Positions 17,857 to 27,185 of a DNA stretch of 64,000 bases are shown one piece after another. The translations under genes and the position numbers were made by a program. The notes beneath the pieces were generated by a model that did no database searches, was not told where the DNA came from, and was given only the letters and a program-made list of their open reading frames with translations. Position 1 is the first letter of the stretch. Each line of letters starts with the position of its first letter. Origin of the DNA: Stenotrophomonas rhizophila (lineage in GTDB: Bacteria > Pseudomonadota > Gammaproteobacteria > Xanthomonadales > Xanthomonadaceae); assembly GCF_003651185.1 (NCBI RefSeq), contig NZ_RCDC01000004.1, positions 1,350,659 through 1,414,658 on the forward strand. The letters are read 5' to 3'.

Positions 17857-18606
17857 TCACCCCCGTGCCAATTCACCGATCAATTCGGGCAGACCGGAGG
17901 AGGCAGCCTCCACATTGGCCAGCACTTCAGCCATCGTGATTTCATCGCCATCGCCACAGCCGGCGGCCCAGTTGGCCACAATCGCCAGGCACGCATAGTC
18001 AAGGCCAAGCTCACGCGCCAGGCTCGCTTCGGGCATGCCGGTCATGCCGACCAGATCGCAGCCATCGCGGCGCATGCGCGCGATTTCCGCATTGGTTTCC
18101 AGCCGCGGACCCTGGGTGGCGCCGTAGCAGCCACCGTCCTGCAGGCGCACGCCGGTCACTTTCGCCGCGGCCAGCACCTTGCTGCGCAGCATCGGGGTGT
18201 ACGGATGGCCGAAGTCCACGTGCAGCACCTCGGTACCCGGCTCTTCGCACAGGGTGGAGATGCGGCCCCAGGTGTAATCGATCAACTGGTCCGGGCAAGC
18301 CAGCACGCGCGGGCCGAACTGTTCGGTGATGCCGCCAACCGTATTGAGCGCGAGCACGCGCTGCGCACCGATCTGCTGGAGCGCGGCGAGGTTGGCGCGG
18401 TAGTTGATCTTGTGCGGCGGCAGCGAGTGGCCTTCACCGTGGCGCGCCAGGAAGGCCACGCGCTGGCCCAGCAGCGTGCCGACGCGGATCGGACCGGACG
18501 GCGTGCCGTACCGGGTCTCGATCTGGTGGCTGCTCACGTCATCGAGCTGGGCCAGCGTGTAGACGCCGGTGCCGCCGATGACGGCAAGAGAAATGTGTTC
18601 CATCAT
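17857..18606 (-). CDS. mtnP: S-methyl-5'-thioinosine (or thioadenosine) phosphorylase
   Basis: 249-residue purine nucleoside phosphorylase of the MTAP family. An N-terminal phosphate-binding VIGGTGVY block, an [20 protein letters not shown] block near residue 57, and a [18 protein letters not shown] substrate-site block near residue 183 are visible. The family cleaves methylthiopurine nucleosides from polyamine synthesis to methylthioribose-1-phosphate and a free purine base. In Pseudomonas and xanthomonads the related enzyme prefers methylthioinosine, releasing hypoxanthine. The adjacent hypoxanthine phosphoribosyltransferase gene, overlapping by four bases (ATGA), favours the methylthioinosine assignment. 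Two adjacent ATG codons (18606, 18603) are possible starts; the first gives the coupling overlap. Confidence 0.85.
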   Translation of the reverse strand: MMEHISLAVIGGTGVYTLAQLDDVSSHQIETRYGTPSGPIRVGTLLGQRVAFLARHGEGHSLPPHKINYRANLAALQQIGAQRVLALNTVGGITEQFGPRVLACPDQLIDYTWGRISTLCEEPGTEVLHVDFGHPYTPMLRSKVLAAAKVTGVRLQDGGCYGATQGPRLETNAEIARMRRDGCDLVGMTGMPEASLARELGLDYACLAIVANWAAGCGDGDEITMAEVLANVEAASSGLPELIGELARG

Positions 18607-19157
18607 TCCTTCATCGCGTAGATGGCCGGCACGCAGCGCAGCGTCTCGTTGACGTCCATGCCGAACCCGAACACATAGCGGTCCGGCAGGTCGATGCCGG
18701 CGTAGTCGGCCTTGACGTCCGGCAGCGCGCGGTCGTGCAGCTTGACCGTCAGCGCGGCGATGCGCACATCGGTGGCACCCTGCTCCAGGCACCAGGTGCG
18801 CACGCCCTGCAGCGTGTAGCCCTCATCGAGGATGTCATCGACCAGCAGCACGCGGCGCCCGAACAGCGCGGTGGCCGGCTTGTGCTTCCATACCAGATCG
18901 CCGCCGGTGGTTTCACCGCGGTAGCGGGTGGCGTGCAGATAATCGAACTGCACGTCCTGGCCGCGTGCGCCCAGTTCCAGCGCAAGCTGGCCGGCGAACG
19001 GCAGTGCGCCGTGCATGATCGACAGGAACAGCGGGACCTCGCCCTTGTAATCGCGCGCGATGGCGTCGGCGATGCCAGCGATGGCCTTGTCGATGGTGGG
19101 ACGGTCGACCAGCAGGTCGGCCTGGGCCAGGGCCTGGGAAATGGTGAGGTTGGGCAT
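18603..19157 (-). CDS. hpt: Hypoxanthine-guanine phosphoribosyltransferase
   Basis: 184 residues, the usual size. The PRPP-binding motif VLLVDDILDEGYTL is complete near residue 102, with the two acidic residues contacting ribose. It converts hypoxanthine or guanine plus PRPP to IMP or GMP. It sits between nagZ, whose stop overlaps its start in a TGATG, and mtnP, which starts in its stop codon. This arrangement delivers the base released by the downstream phosphorylase straight into nucleotide salvage. Some annotations name such proteins hypoxanthine-guanine phosphoribosyltransferase despite weak guanine activity; specificity cannot be read here. Confidence 0.92.
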   Translation of the reverse strand: MPNLTISQALAQADLLVDRPTIDKAIAGIADAIARDYKGEVPLFLSIMHGALPFAGQLALELGARGQDVQFDYLHATRYRGETTGGDLVWKHKPATALFGRRVLLVDDILDEGYTLQGVRTWCLEQGATDVRIAALTVKLHDRALPDVKADYAGIDLPDRYVFGFGMDVNETLRCVPAIYAMKE

Positions 19158-20164
19158 CAGACGGTTCTTCCAAGGGTGTCAAGCAAACGGGATTGGGTGG
19201 TGCCATGGCGGGAATCGGCCAGCAGGCCGTCCCAGCCCAGCGCGCCGCGACCGATCAGGCCGAGCAGCGCAGCGGTGTTGAGGGTGCGGCCTTCGACCGC
19301 GCGCAGTGATTCTTCCACCAGTTCGGGGTGGCAGACCAGCACCACGTCGCAGCCGGCATCCAGATGCGCATCCACGCGCGCCTTGACGCCACCGGCCGAG
19401 AACGAGGCGGCCATGCCGATATCATCGGAGAAGACCACACCTCGGAAGCCCATCTCCTCGCGCAGGATCTGCTGGATCCAGCGTGGCGAGTAGCCGGCCG
19501 GTTCCGGCGCGACCTGCGGGTAGACCACGTGGGCCATCATCACCGCATCGGCGCCGGCAGTGATGCCGGCCGCGAACGGGATCAGGTCCAGTGCGCGTAG
19601 TTCATCGAGCGAACGCGGGTCGCTGGCATCGTGGAAATGGGTGTCTTCCAGCACGGTGCCGTGCCCGGGGAAATGCTTGAGCGTGGCCGCCATGCCGACG
19701 CTGTGCATGCCGCGCACATAGGCAGCGGTGAACGCAGCCACGACCTGTGGGTCCGCGCTGAACGCGCGATCGCCGATGGCCAGGTTGCCACGGCCCAGAT
19801 CGACCACCGGGGCGAAGCTGAGATCCACGCCGCTGGCGCGCACTTCGCTGGCCATCAGCCAGGCATGCTGTTCGGCCAATGCCAGCGCAGCCTCGGGATC
19901 GGTGGCGTACAGGGCATCGAAACCCTGCAGCGGCGGCAGCGCGCTGTAACCGTCACGGAAGCGCTGCACGCGCCCGCCTTCCTGGTCCACGCAGATCAGC
20001 TGCGGGCGCGGCGCAGCGGCGCGGATGGCCGCCGACAACTCGGCCACCTGCTTGCGCGAGGCGAAATTGCGCTTGAACAGGATCACGCCGGCCACGGCGT
20101 CGTGCTGCAGCCACTCGCGTTCCTGGGCGGTGAGTTCGGTCCCGGCAACGCCGATCACGAGCAT
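19157..20164 (-). CDS. nagZ: Beta-N-acetylhexosaminidase NagZ
   Basis: 335-residue cytoplasmic glycoside hydrolase family 3 enzyme that removes GlcNAc from anhydromuropeptides during peptidoglycan recycling. The family hallmark KHFPGHG appears near residue 162, with the catalytic Asp/His dyad in the EDTHFHD loop just after it; the nucleophile Asp lies in the FSDDIGM block near residue 246. No signal peptide, as expected. Start at 20164 has GGAG eight bases upstream. NagZ products influence AmpC-type beta-lactamase induction, so in a Stenotrophomonas-like host this gene is relevant to intrinsic beta-lactam response. It heads the nagZ-hpt-mtnP operon. Confidence 0.93.
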   Translation of the reverse strand: MLVIGVAGTELTAQEREWLQHDAVAGVILFKRNFASRKQVAELSAAIRAAAPRPQLICVDQEGGRVQRFRDGYSALPPLQGFDALYATDPEAALALAEQHAWLMASEVRASGVDLSFAPVVDLGRGNLAIGDRAFSADPQVVAAFTAAYVRGMHSVGMAATLKHFPGHGTVLEDTHFHDASDPRSLDELRALDLIPFAAGITAGADAVMMAHVVYPQVAPEPAGYSPRWIQQILREEMGFRGVVFSDDIGMAASFSAGGVKARVDAHLDAGCDVVLVCHPELVEESLRAVEGRTLNTAALLGLIGRGALGWDGLLADSRHGTTQSRLLDTLGRTV

Positions 20165-20231
20165 GGGGGGTCTCCAATACGGGGCGCCACCATGGCGCAC
20201 TGCCGCATTGTCGCAGAACCCGCGCGCAGCG

Positions 20232-20924
20232 TCAGACCTCGCAGCCGTCCGGGCCGCAGCCAGCGCCCTGCCCGGCAGCCCCTGCCGGTGGGGTTTCCGC
20301 CGCGATCTGGCGCAGCGCCTGGGCGAAGGCCTCCGGCGGCTGGGCGCCCTGGATGGCGTACGTATCGTCGATCACAAAGGTGGGCACCGACTGAATGCCA
20401 AACCGCTGCGCCTGCGCCAGTTGGGCCTGGATCTCCGCCAGCCCTTCGTCGCCGGCCAGCAGTGTGGTGACCCGTTCGGCGCTGAGGCCACCGGCAGCGC
20501 CGGCATCGATCAGGGTCTGCGGCTCGGCCAGGTTGCGGCCCTGCGCAAAATGCGCGCGGAACAGCGCCTCGCCGACCGCCGCCTGGTCTCCTTCACGCTC
20601 GGCCAGCCACATCAGGCGATGCGCCGGCAGCGTGGTGACCCGGACCTGGCCCTGGTCGAAATCCATCGGCAGGCCTTCGGCGCGCGCCGCGGTCTGGGTC
20701 TGGGTCAGGATCTGCTCGGTGCGCTCGGCACTGCCGAACTTGGCCGCATATGCCTCGCGCAGCGGTACCGGGGTTGTGCCGGCGTCGGGATCCAGCAGGA
20801 AGGGGTGCCAGTGCACCTCCACCTCGGGGGCGTCATCACCCAACAGCGCCAGGCCCTGCTGGAACCGGTGCTTGCCGATCCAACACCAGGGGCACACCAC
20901 ATCCGACCAGATATCGATTTTCAT
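20232..20924 (-). CDS. DsbA-family oxidoreductase, FrnE/polyketide-type
   Basis: 230 residues with a thioredoxin-like fold. CPWC (Cys11, Cys14) lies directly at the N terminus in WSDVVCPWCWIG, without a signal peptide, which marks the cytoplasmic FrnE subgroup instead of periplasmic DsbA. The C terminus carries two further Cys in CGPDGC, a possible resolving or metal-binding pair. FrnE-type proteins in other bacteria act as disulfide isomerases linked to oxidative stress tolerance; that role is inferred. It is on the same strand as nagZ, 67 bases upstream, so co-transcription is possible. Confidence 0.85.
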   Translation of the reverse strand: MKIDIWSDVVCPWCWIGKHRFQQGLALLGDDAPEVEVHWHPFLLDPDAGTTPVPLREAYAAKFGSAERTEQILTQTQTAARAEGLPMDFDQGQVRVTTLPAHRLMWLAEREGDQAAVGEALFRAHFAQGRNLAEPQTLIDAGAAGGLSAERVTTLLAGDEGLAEIQAQLAQAQRFGIQSVPTFVIDDTYAIQGAQPPEAFAQALRQIAAETPPAGAAGQGAGCGPDGCEV

Positions 20925-20969
20925 CTCGCCAGATTGTGGGTGCTGCGGGGCGTTTACAAGGTCTGGCGG

Positions 20970-21473
20970 TCAGCCGCGTTCCGCGCTGGACCAGCGTGAA
21001 AACGGACGCGCGGCCAGCGCCAGATTGTAATAACGGACCTCGTCGGTGACTTCAGCGCCGGCCCAATCGGGCAGCGTGATCGCCTGATCGGCATGCTCGA
21101 GCTCGACTTCGGCCACCACCAGCCCGGCGTTCTCGCCGAGGAACTCGTCCACTTCCCAGAGCAGCCCCTGGTGCTCGACCAGATGCCGACGCTTGTCGAT
21201 CAGCCCGCCGACACACAGCGCCAGCAGCGCGCGTGCATCGTCCACCGGGATCGGGTAATCGAACTCCTGCCGGGTGTGCCCGATCTCGCGTGACTTCATG
21301 TTGAGGAAGGCCTGCTCGCCCTGGATCCGCACGCGCACCGAAGCTTTCTGTGCGCCGCTGTCCAGTGCGGCGGTGTCGTTGAGATAGCCCTGCGCCATCG
21401 GGATCACCGCGTGCGCGGCCGTGCGCCAACCCTCACCGGTGACGCGGTATTTACGTTCGATTTCAATGCCCAT
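20970..21473 (-). CDS. CYTH domain protein (triphosphate tunnel metalloenzyme)
   Basis: 167 residues opening with the diagnostic EIERKY (ExExK) motif of CYTH enzymes, which bind triphosphates through a ring of charged residues inside a beta tunnel. Later alternating charged strands (VRVRIQG, EFDYPIP, VAEVELEH) fit the fold. Small bacterial family members such as NeuTTM hydrolyse inorganic triphosphate. The biological substrate is unknown. The ATG at 21473 is preferred over an in-frame GTG two codons earlier. Divergent from the secreted protein at 21552 and 45 bases upstream of the FrnE-like gene. Confidence 0.85.
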   Translation of the reverse strand: MGIEIERKYRVTGEGWRTAAHAVIPMAQGYLNDTAALDSGAQKASVRVRIQGEQAFLNMKSREIGHTRQEFDYPIPVDDARALLALCVGGLIDKRRHLVEHQGLLWEVDEFLGENAGLVVAEVELEHADQAITLPDWAGAEVTDEVRYYNLALAARPFSRWSSAERG

Positions 21474-21551
21474 GCGCACAGTATGCGGCGATCACGATCA
21501 TGCGGCCACGGCCTGCTCCTATACTGGCTGGCTGCCCTGCAAGGACGCCCG

Positions 21552-22163
21552 ATGAAGCCGCTCTTCCCCACCCTGTTGCTGACCCTGCTGCCACTGCCCG
21601 GGTTCGCCGCGACGCCGCCCACGCCTGCGCAGATCGACGCGGCGATCATGGCCATGATCGAGGCCGAGAAGAAGCCGGCCGCCTCCGCGCAGGATCTGCT
21701 GCTGCAGTCGATGTTCACCCCGCGCGGGTTCGAGCATGGCCCGTGCTTTGCCAGCACGACGGTCACCGGCGCCTACGAGTGCCTGATCGGCATGGAGATC
21801 GGGCTCAAGAACCGCTACCGGATGCTGCGCTTCGTTCCGCAGGGCATGGGCTGGGCGATGCAGCGGGCCGATGTCGATGCGCCGGTCCCCCCGCGCGAGC
21901 GGGTCCGCGAACTGCTCATCGAACAGCTCGATCATCGTGCCGCATCCATCGACGATGCCGCCGCCCGCGACGCACTGCGCGCCTTCCAGCAGCGCCTGCA
22001 GATTCTTGCGGTCGACGACTGCGAACTGCGCAGCACGCAGTCGCCCGAGATCCGCTGCGATGTCACCGCGGGGGACGACACCGAGCGCGGCACCGACCCG
22101 CAGACCTATGTGTTCGATGCACAAGGCCAGTGGCAGAACGCCGGGCCGGAGGACGCCCGCTGA
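21552..22163 (+). CDS. Uncharacterised secreted protein
   Basis: 203 residues with a clear Sec signal peptide (charged start, hydrophobic LLLTLLPLPGF, likely cleavage after FAA near residue 20). The mature part has four Cys (CFAS, YECLIG, DDCELR, IRCDV) that could form two disulfides in the periplasm. I recognise no family. The ribosome binding site AAGGA and a TATACT box (about 21522) precede it. It ends 12 bases from the convergent rlmD stop. Confidence 0.65.
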   Translation: MKPLFPTLLLTLLPLPGFAATPPTPAQIDAAIMAMIEAEKKPAASAQDLLLQSMFTPRGFEHGPCFASTTVTGAYECLIGMEIGLKNRYRMLRFVPQGMGWAMQRADVDAPVPPRERVRELLIEQLDHRAASIDDAAARDALRAFQQRLQILAVDDCELRSTQSPEIRCDVTAGDDTERGTDPQTYVFDAQGQWQNAGPEDAR

Positions 22164-22175
22164 GGGCGAACGCCG

Positions 22176-23510
22176 TCAGCGCTTTTCGAACACCGCGATG
22201 CTTTCCACGTGTGCGGTATGCGGGAACATGTCCATCGCGCCGGCCGAGACCAGAGTGAAGCCCTGCTCGTTGACCAGGTAGCCGGCGTCGCGCGCCAGCG
22301 AGCCGGGATGGCAGCTCACGTAGACGATCCGCTTGAACTGCTTGAGCGGCAGCTGCTGCAGCACTTCGATGGCGCCCGAGCGCGGCGGATCCAGCAGCAG
22401 CTTGTCGAAGCCCTGGCGCATCCACGGGGTCTGGCGCTGGTCCTGGGTCAGGTCCGCTGCGTAGAACTCGGCATTGTCCAGCCCGTTGCGCACGGCGTTC
22501 TCTTTCGCACGCGCCACCAGGCCGGCATCGCCTTCCACACCCACCACGTTGCGCACGGTGCGCGCCAGCGGCAGGGTGAAGTTGCCCAGCCCGCAGAACA
22601 GATCCAGCACGCGCTCGTCCGGGCCGGCATCGAGCAGCGCCAGTGCGTGGGCGATCATCTGCACGTTGAGCTTGGCGTTGACCTGGATGAAATCCAGCGG
22701 GCGGAACGCCAGTTCGACATCCCACGGTGCCAGCTTGAACGACAGCGGCACCTCGGCCGGCCACAGCGGGTGCACCGACTCCACGCCGCCGGGCTGCAGC
22801 GAGATCGCAAAACCATGTTCCTGCCCGAAAGCGGTCCATGCGGCGCGGTCAGCGTCGCTGAGCGGCTGCATATGGCGGATGGTCAGGACGATCGCGTCAT
22901 CCCCGGCGATGAATTCGATCTGGGGGATATCGCGTTTGCCATCGAGCGTCTCGATGAACGCGGACAGCACGCCGACCTTCATGCCGATTTCCGGGATGAC
23001 GGTCAGGCACTGGCTCAGGTCCGCGACGAAGCGCGGATCCAGCTCGCGGAAACCGACCAGGGTCTTGTCCTTCTTCTCCACGCGGCGCACCGAGAAGCGG
23101 CCCTTGCGGCGGTAACCCCAGCTGTCGCCGACCAGGGGCGGCAGCACAGTGCCCGGCGTGACGTGGCCGATCCGGGTCAGGTTGTCGATCAGCACGCGCT
23201 GCTTGGCCACGATCTGCTGCGACTCTTCCAGGTGCTGCAGCACACAGCCGGCGCAGACGCCGAAATGCGGGCAGCGCGGGGTCACCCGCTGCGGCGAGGC
23301 CTGTACGACCTCGATGGTCCGGGCTTCATCGAAATGGCGATTGCGCGCGGTCGGCTCGGCGGTCACCACCTCACCCGGCAGCGCGCCGGTGATGAAGGTG
23401 ACCTTGCCACCCTCGCCGTCGCGGCGGGCAACGCCACGGCCGTCATGGCTGAGGTCGAGGATGTCGGTCTGGAAGGGGGTTCGGTCGAGGCGGGAGCGGG
23501 TTCGGGCCAC
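22176..23510 (-). CDS. rlmD: 23S rRNA (uracil-1939-C5)-methyltransferase
   Basis: 444 residues from a GTG at 23510, matching family length; a TTG seven codons earlier is less likely. N-terminal TRAM domain (LDLSHDGRGVARRDG), then a 4Fe-4S cluster motif CPHFGVCAGC near residue 80, and a C-terminal Rossmann-like methyltransferase domain with LDLFCGLGNFTLPLA (SAM binding, near residue 300), a DPPRSG block and the catalytic cysteine in YVSCHPGSLARD near residue 400. It uses S-adenosylmethionine to methylate U1939 in 23S rRNA. Divergent from the response regulator gene across about 137 bases. Confidence 0.93.
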   Translation of the reverse strand: MARTRSRLDRTPFQTDILDLSHDGRGVARRDGEGGKVTFITGALPGEVVTAEPTARNRHFDEARTIEVVQASPQRVTPRCPHFGVCAGCVLQHLEESQQIVAKQRVLIDNLTRIGHVTPGTVLPPLVGDSWGYRRKGRFSVRRVEKKDKTLVGFRELDPRFVADLSQCLTVIPEIGMKVGVLSAFIETLDGKRDIPQIEFIAGDDAIVLTIRHMQPLSDADRAAWTAFGQEHGFAISLQPGGVESVHPLWPAEVPLSFKLAPWDVELAFRPLDFIQVNAKLNVQMIAHALALLDAGPDERVLDLFCGLGNFTLPLARTVRNVVGVEGDAGLVARAKENAVRNGLDNAEFYAADLTQDQRQTPWMRQGFDKLLLDPPRSGAIEVLQQLPLKQFKRIVYVSCHPGSLARDAGYLVNEQGFTLVSAGAMDMFPHTAHVESIAVFEKR

Positions 23511-23647
23511 GTGGCAACAGGCTGCGGGCAAAAAGGGTGCGTATTGTCGCAGATACCAACTGCAAGCTGAGCCGCTATGCAGCCGGGAGGCTTGCGGCGG
23601 GCCACTTCACGTTTAAGATGGGCGCAGCTGACATGGAGGCAGCCCAA

Positions 23648-24382
23648 ATGCAGATGACCCCGAGGGATCCCATACCCCGATTCCTGCTCGTCGAGGATGA
23701 CACCATCAGCCGCGGCTTCTTCAAGGCCGCGCTGGAAACCCTGCCGGCCCAGGTCGATACCGCCGATTCACTGGCCACGGCCATGGACCGCGCCCGCGGC
23801 AGCCAACACGATCTGTGGCTGATCGATGTGAACCTGCCCGACGGCAATGGCACCCAACTGCTGCAGGAGCTGCGCCGCTCGCGTCCGGATACCCCGGCAC
23901 TGGCGCATACCGCCGACGGCGACACCTCGATCCACTCACGCCTGCGCGATGCCGGTTTCAGCGAGACCCTGGTCAAGCCGCTGAGCCGCGAGCACCTGCT
24001 CAAAGCCGTCCGCCGCGCCCTGGTGCATACCGCGGGCAGCCTGTCGGCGCCGCTCGGCCCGGAAGCGGACGACGCCGACGGCCTGCGCCAGGATTGGGAC
24101 GAAACCACCGCCCTGGCCGCGCTGAATGGACAGCGCCACCACCTCATCGCCCTGCGCGAACTGTTCCTGGCCGAGTTGCCCGGCGTGCGCGATGCAGTGG
24201 CCCAGGCCCTGCGCGAGGACGACGTGCAGGCTCTGCGTGGGCAGCTGCACCGGTTGCAGGCCAGCTGTGGGTTCGTCGGCGCCGCACGCCTGGCGCGGGC
24301 AGTCCGGCAGTTGCACCAGGCGCCGGACTCGACCGGTGCGCAGAGCCGCTTCCGCGTGGCAGTGGACGCCCTGTTGCAGTGA
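23648..24382 (+). CDS. Orphan response regulator with C-terminal Hpt domain
   Basis: 244 residues. A receiver domain (about 11-125) has the acidic pair in VEDD, phosphoacceptor Asp60 (IDVNLPDG), Thr88 and Lys110 (LVKPL). A linker leads to a C-terminal histidine phosphotransfer domain (about 155-244) with HRLQASCGFVGA; His201 is the likely phosphorylated residue. There is no DNA-binding or enzymatic output domain, so it probably relays phosphate between a distant hybrid kinase and another regulator. GGAGG nine bases upstream of 23648 decides the start over an upstream ATG at 23633. No kinase gene is adjacent. Confidence 0.85.
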   Translation: MQMTPRDPIPRFLLVEDDTISRGFFKAALETLPAQVDTADSLATAMDRARGSQHDLWLIDVNLPDGNGTQLLQELRRSRPDTPALAHTADGDTSIHSRLRDAGFSETLVKPLSREHLLKAVRRALVHTAGSLSAPLGPEADDADGLRQDWDETTALAALNGQRHHLIALRELFLAELPGVRDAVAQALREDDVQALRGQLHRLQASCGFVGAARLARAVRQLHQAPDSTGAQSRFRVAVDALLQ

Positions 24383-24452
24383 ACACGGGGCGGCAGCCGG
24401 GGCACCGGCGCCGCTTGAGTCACCCCGCAACGGTGCCGCGGCCCGCCAGCGC

Positions 24453-25178
24453 TTACGTGCGCCGCCGGGCCAGGTCCTCCAGCATTTCCCAGGATTTCAG
24501 CCCCCGCCCGCCCAGATGGTGCATCAGCACCGCGCGCATCGGTCGGCGCAGGCTGCCCAGATCCTCGGGCCCCGGCATGTCATCGGCGGCCAGCGCCAGC
24601 AGCGCGCTGCCGGTGGCGGTGCCCCGGCGTTGATCCACGCCACGGTCGCTGAGCAGGCGGCGCGGCCCCTCCTGGGGATCCAGCTCATAGCGTGCCGCCG
24701 GGTCGACCGGCTCCTCATCGCTGCCATGCAACAGATCGAAACCGAAGCCCAAGGCCTCCAGCAGGTCGCGCTCGAAACGTCGCAGGGTCCAGGCCAGCGG
24801 CTCGCCATCGCGCAGCCGCGCGCGCACCTGCGCGTAGTGGTCGTAGAGCTCCGGCAGCGGATCCTGGCGGGGCGCCAGCCGCATCATCAGTTCGTTGATA
24901 TAGAAGCCGGCCAGCATCGCCTCACCGGTGAGCCGGGGCGCAGCGTCCAGGGCTTCTGCACCGCGCAGCTGGGCCAGTTCGCCCCGCTGCACGGCCGTGA
25001 GCCGGATCCATTGCAGCGGCTGCAGGGCCGCGCGCAACGCTTGGCTGCGCGGGCTGGACACGCCCCGCGCCAGCACCCCGATGCGGCCGTACTGCTCGGT
25101 CAGCACCTCGACCAGCAGACTGGTCTCCCGCCAGGCCCGGGCGTGCAATACGAAGGCCGGCTCATCCTCGATGCGCAT
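24453..25178 (-). CDS. recO: DNA repair protein RecO
   Basis: 241 residues, typical of RecO. The N-terminal OB-fold has [21 protein letters not shown] and [11 protein letters not shown]; the helical C-terminal domain contains the [14 protein letters not shown] block. RecO loads RecA onto SSB-coated single-stranded DNA with RecR in the RecFOR pathway. The usual zinc-binding Cys cluster is absent, as in other gammaproteobacterial RecO. It is the last gene of the lepA-lepB-rnc-era-recO order, 28 bases after era. GTG and ATG codons are adjacent at its start; the ATG at 25178 is used. Confidence 0.9.
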   Translation of the reverse strand: MRIEDEPAFVLHARAWRETSLLVEVLTEQYGRIGVLARGVSSPRSQALRAALQPLQWIRLTAVQRGELAQLRGAEALDAAPRLTGEAMLAGFYINELMMRLAPRQDPLPELYDHYAQVRARLRDGEPLAWTLRRFERDLLEALGFGFDLLHGSDEEPVDPAARYELDPQEGPRRLLSDRGVDQRRGTATGSALLALAADDMPGPEDLGSLRRPMRAVLMHHLGGRGLKSWEMLEDLARRRT

Positions 25179-25206
25179 CACTCAACCGCCCGGGGCCGTG
25201 GCCGGC

Positions 25207-26103
25207 TTATTCGTAGCCGAACGCCTTGAGCGCGGCTTCGTCGTCGGACCAGCCCTCGCGCACGCGCACCCAGGTCTCCAGGAAGACCTTGGCGCCGAAC
25301 AGGCGCTCCATCTGCAGGCGCGACTTGGCGCCGATTTCCTTCAGGCGGGTGCCGGCCTTGCCGATCACGATCGCCTTCTGGCCTTCGCGTTCGACCCAGA
25401 TCACCGCGCCGATGCGCAGCAGGTTGCCGTCTTCGACAAAGCGCTCGATCTCGACCGTGGTCGCGTACGGCAGTTCTTCACCCAGCTGGCGCATCAGCTG
25501 CTCGCGGACCAGTTCACCGGCGAGGAAGCGCTGGCTGCGGTCGGTGATCTCGTCTTCGCCGAACATCGGCGGGGCTTCCGGCAACAGCTTCATCAGGTCG
25601 CGGACCAGCGATTCCAGGCCGTTGCGCTTCTGCGCCGAGATCGGGTGCACCGCCGCGAACGTGCGGCCTTCGGTGACCTGCTGCAGGAACGGCAGCAGCG
25701 CGCCCTTGTCTTTCAGGCGATCGATCTTGTTGACCACCAGCACCACCGGGATGCCCGAGTCGCTGAGCACATTGAAGGCCAGGGTGTCTTCGTCATCCCA
25801 GCGGCCGGCCTCGATGACCAGCATGCCGGCGTCCACGCCCTCGAGCGAGCCGCGCGCGGCGCGGTTCATCACCCGGTTCATGGCGCGCTTCTGCGCACGG
25901 TGCAGGCCGGGGGTATCGACCAGCACGATCTGGCCTTCCGGGTAGCTGGCAATGCCCAGCAACCGGTGCCGCGTGGTCTGAGGGCGGTTGGAGACGATGC
26001 TGACCTTGGCGCCCACCAGGGCGTTGGTCAGGGTGGATTTGCCGACGTTGGGGCGACCGATGACGGCCACGCTGCCGGAACGATGGGGGGTTGCTTCGTT
26101 CAC
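25207..26103 (-). CDS. era: GTPase Era
   Basis: 298 residues. GTPase motifs: G1 GRPNVGKST near residue 16, G3 DTPGLH near 58, G4 NKID near 122, followed by a C-terminal KH domain including the [15 protein letters not shown] block. Era binds the 3' end of 16S rRNA and assists 30S assembly. The GTG start (26103) overlaps the rnc stop in a GTGA, giving the conserved rnc-era coupling. Confidence 0.96.
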   Translation of the reverse strand: MNEATPHRSGSVAVIGRPNVGKSTLTNALVGAKVSIVSNRPQTTRHRLLGIASYPEGQIVLVDTPGLHRAQKRAMNRVMNRAARGSLEGVDAGMLVIEAGRWDDEDTLAFNVLSDSGIPVVLVVNKIDRLKDKGALLPFLQQVTEGRTFAAVHPISAQKRNGLESLVRDLMKLLPEAPPMFGEDEITDRSQRFLAGELVREQLMRQLGEELPYATTVEIERFVEDGNLLRIGAVIWVEREGQKAIVIGKAGTRLKEIGAKSRLQMERLFGAKVFLETWVRVREGWSDDEAALKAFGYE

Positions 26104-26780
26104 TTGGAATCCAGTTGCTCAAGGGCGGCGGCAGCCGCTTGTTGTTCGGCCAGCCGTCGCGAGGCACCTTCGCCTTCGGTGCTGACAGCGGGGTCGGTTA
26201 CGCCGCAGCGTACCCGGAAGGTCTTGGCGTGATCGTCACCTGATTCTGACACCAGCTCGTACAGCGGCAGCGCCTTCTGCCGGGCCTGCAGCCATTCCTG
26301 CAGCCGGGTCTTGGGGTCCTTCTCGGGCTTGCCGGTGGCCGGCAGGGCCTGCATCGAGGCGTTGAACCAGGGCAGCACCACGGTCTGGCAGACGGCGAAG
26401 CCGGCATCGAGGTAGATCGCTGCGACCACGGCTTCCAGCGCATCGGCCAGGATGGAGTCGCGGCGGTGGCCGCCGGTCTTCATCTCGCCGGGCCCCAGGA
26501 TCAGGCGCTCGCCCAGCTGCAGCTCGCGCGCGATCACCGCCAGCGCGCCTTCGCGCACCAGCTCGGCCCGGGCACGGGTCAGCGCGCCCTCGTCGGCTTT
26601 GGGCCAGCGTTCGTAGAGCGCCTGGGCCACCATCATGTTGACGATGCTGTCGCCGAGGAACTCCAGCCGCTCATTGTTGGGCGTACCGGCGCTGCGATGC
26701 GTCAGCGCCTGCTGGAGCAGGCCCGGATCGTTGAAGGCGTGACCGATCAGGTCACCGCGTTGGAAGGTCTTAGTCGGCAC
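26100..26780 (-). CDS. rnc: Ribonuclease III
   Basis: 226 residues. The family signature [10 protein letters not shown] is near residue 35 and holds the catalytic acidic residues; a second acidic site occurs in [17 protein letters not shown] near residue 108. A C-terminal double-stranded RNA-binding domain follows (about 155-226). Cuts double-stranded RNA in rRNA maturation. A GTG start at 26780 overlaps the end of the DUF4845 gene by 11 bases. Confidence 0.96.
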   Translation of the reverse strand: MPTKTFQRGDLIGHAFNDPGLLQQALTHRSAGTPNNERLEFLGDSIVNMMVAQALYERWPKADEGALTRARAELVREGALAVIARELQLGERLILGPGEMKTGGHRRDSILADALEAVVAAIYLDAGFAVCQTVVLPWFNASMQALPATGKPEKDPKTRLQEWLQARQKALPLYELVSESGDDHAKTFRVRCGVTDPAVSTEGEGASRRLAEQQAAAAALEQLDSK

Positions 26781-27153
26781 CGCTACGGGTCAATTCCTGG
26801 TTTGAATCAAATTTGCCCACCACGTCCAGATTGCCGATCATTTCACGGCGCACTTCGTAGTAGACCTTCATGTTCCAGCCGCCATCGATGCGATCGAACT
26901 TCACGTCGGCGGGTTTCACGTTTTCGGAGTAATTGATGTACAGGCGCTTGAAGAACATCTCCTGGATGCGGCGCGGCTCCATGTTGCCCACGCCCGGCTC
27001 CTTGGCCAGGCTCTTCATCGCCGAACGCACGGCGTAGTACTCCTGGTACATCGGGAACAGCTTCATCCCGATGTACAGGAAGAAGGCGACCACGATCAGC
27101 ACCACCAGGAACGAGGTCAAGGTGATGCCGCGCTGCGATGTCATGTTCTTCAT
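26770..27153 (-). CDS. DUF4845 single-pass membrane protein
   Basis: 127 residues with a pilin-like N terminus ([21 protein letters not shown]) and one transmembrane helix at about 8-30, then a periplasmic or extracytoplasmic domain of about 95 residues containing the [16 protein letters not shown] block. This family is consistently found between lepB and rnc in beta- and gammaproteobacteria; its function is unknown. GGGGAG upstream of 27153 supports the start. It lies 32 bases after lepB and overlaps rnc. Confidence 0.85.
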   Translation of the reverse strand: MKNMTSQRGITLTSFLVVLIVVAFFLYIGMKLFPMYQEYYAVRSAMKSLAKEPGVGNMEPRRIQEMFFKRLYINYSENVKPADVKFDRIDGGWNMKVYYEVRREMIGNLDVVGKFDSNQELTRSGAD

Positions 27154-27185
27154 TGCGTTCTCCCCAGATACGCGTGTGCCATGAA

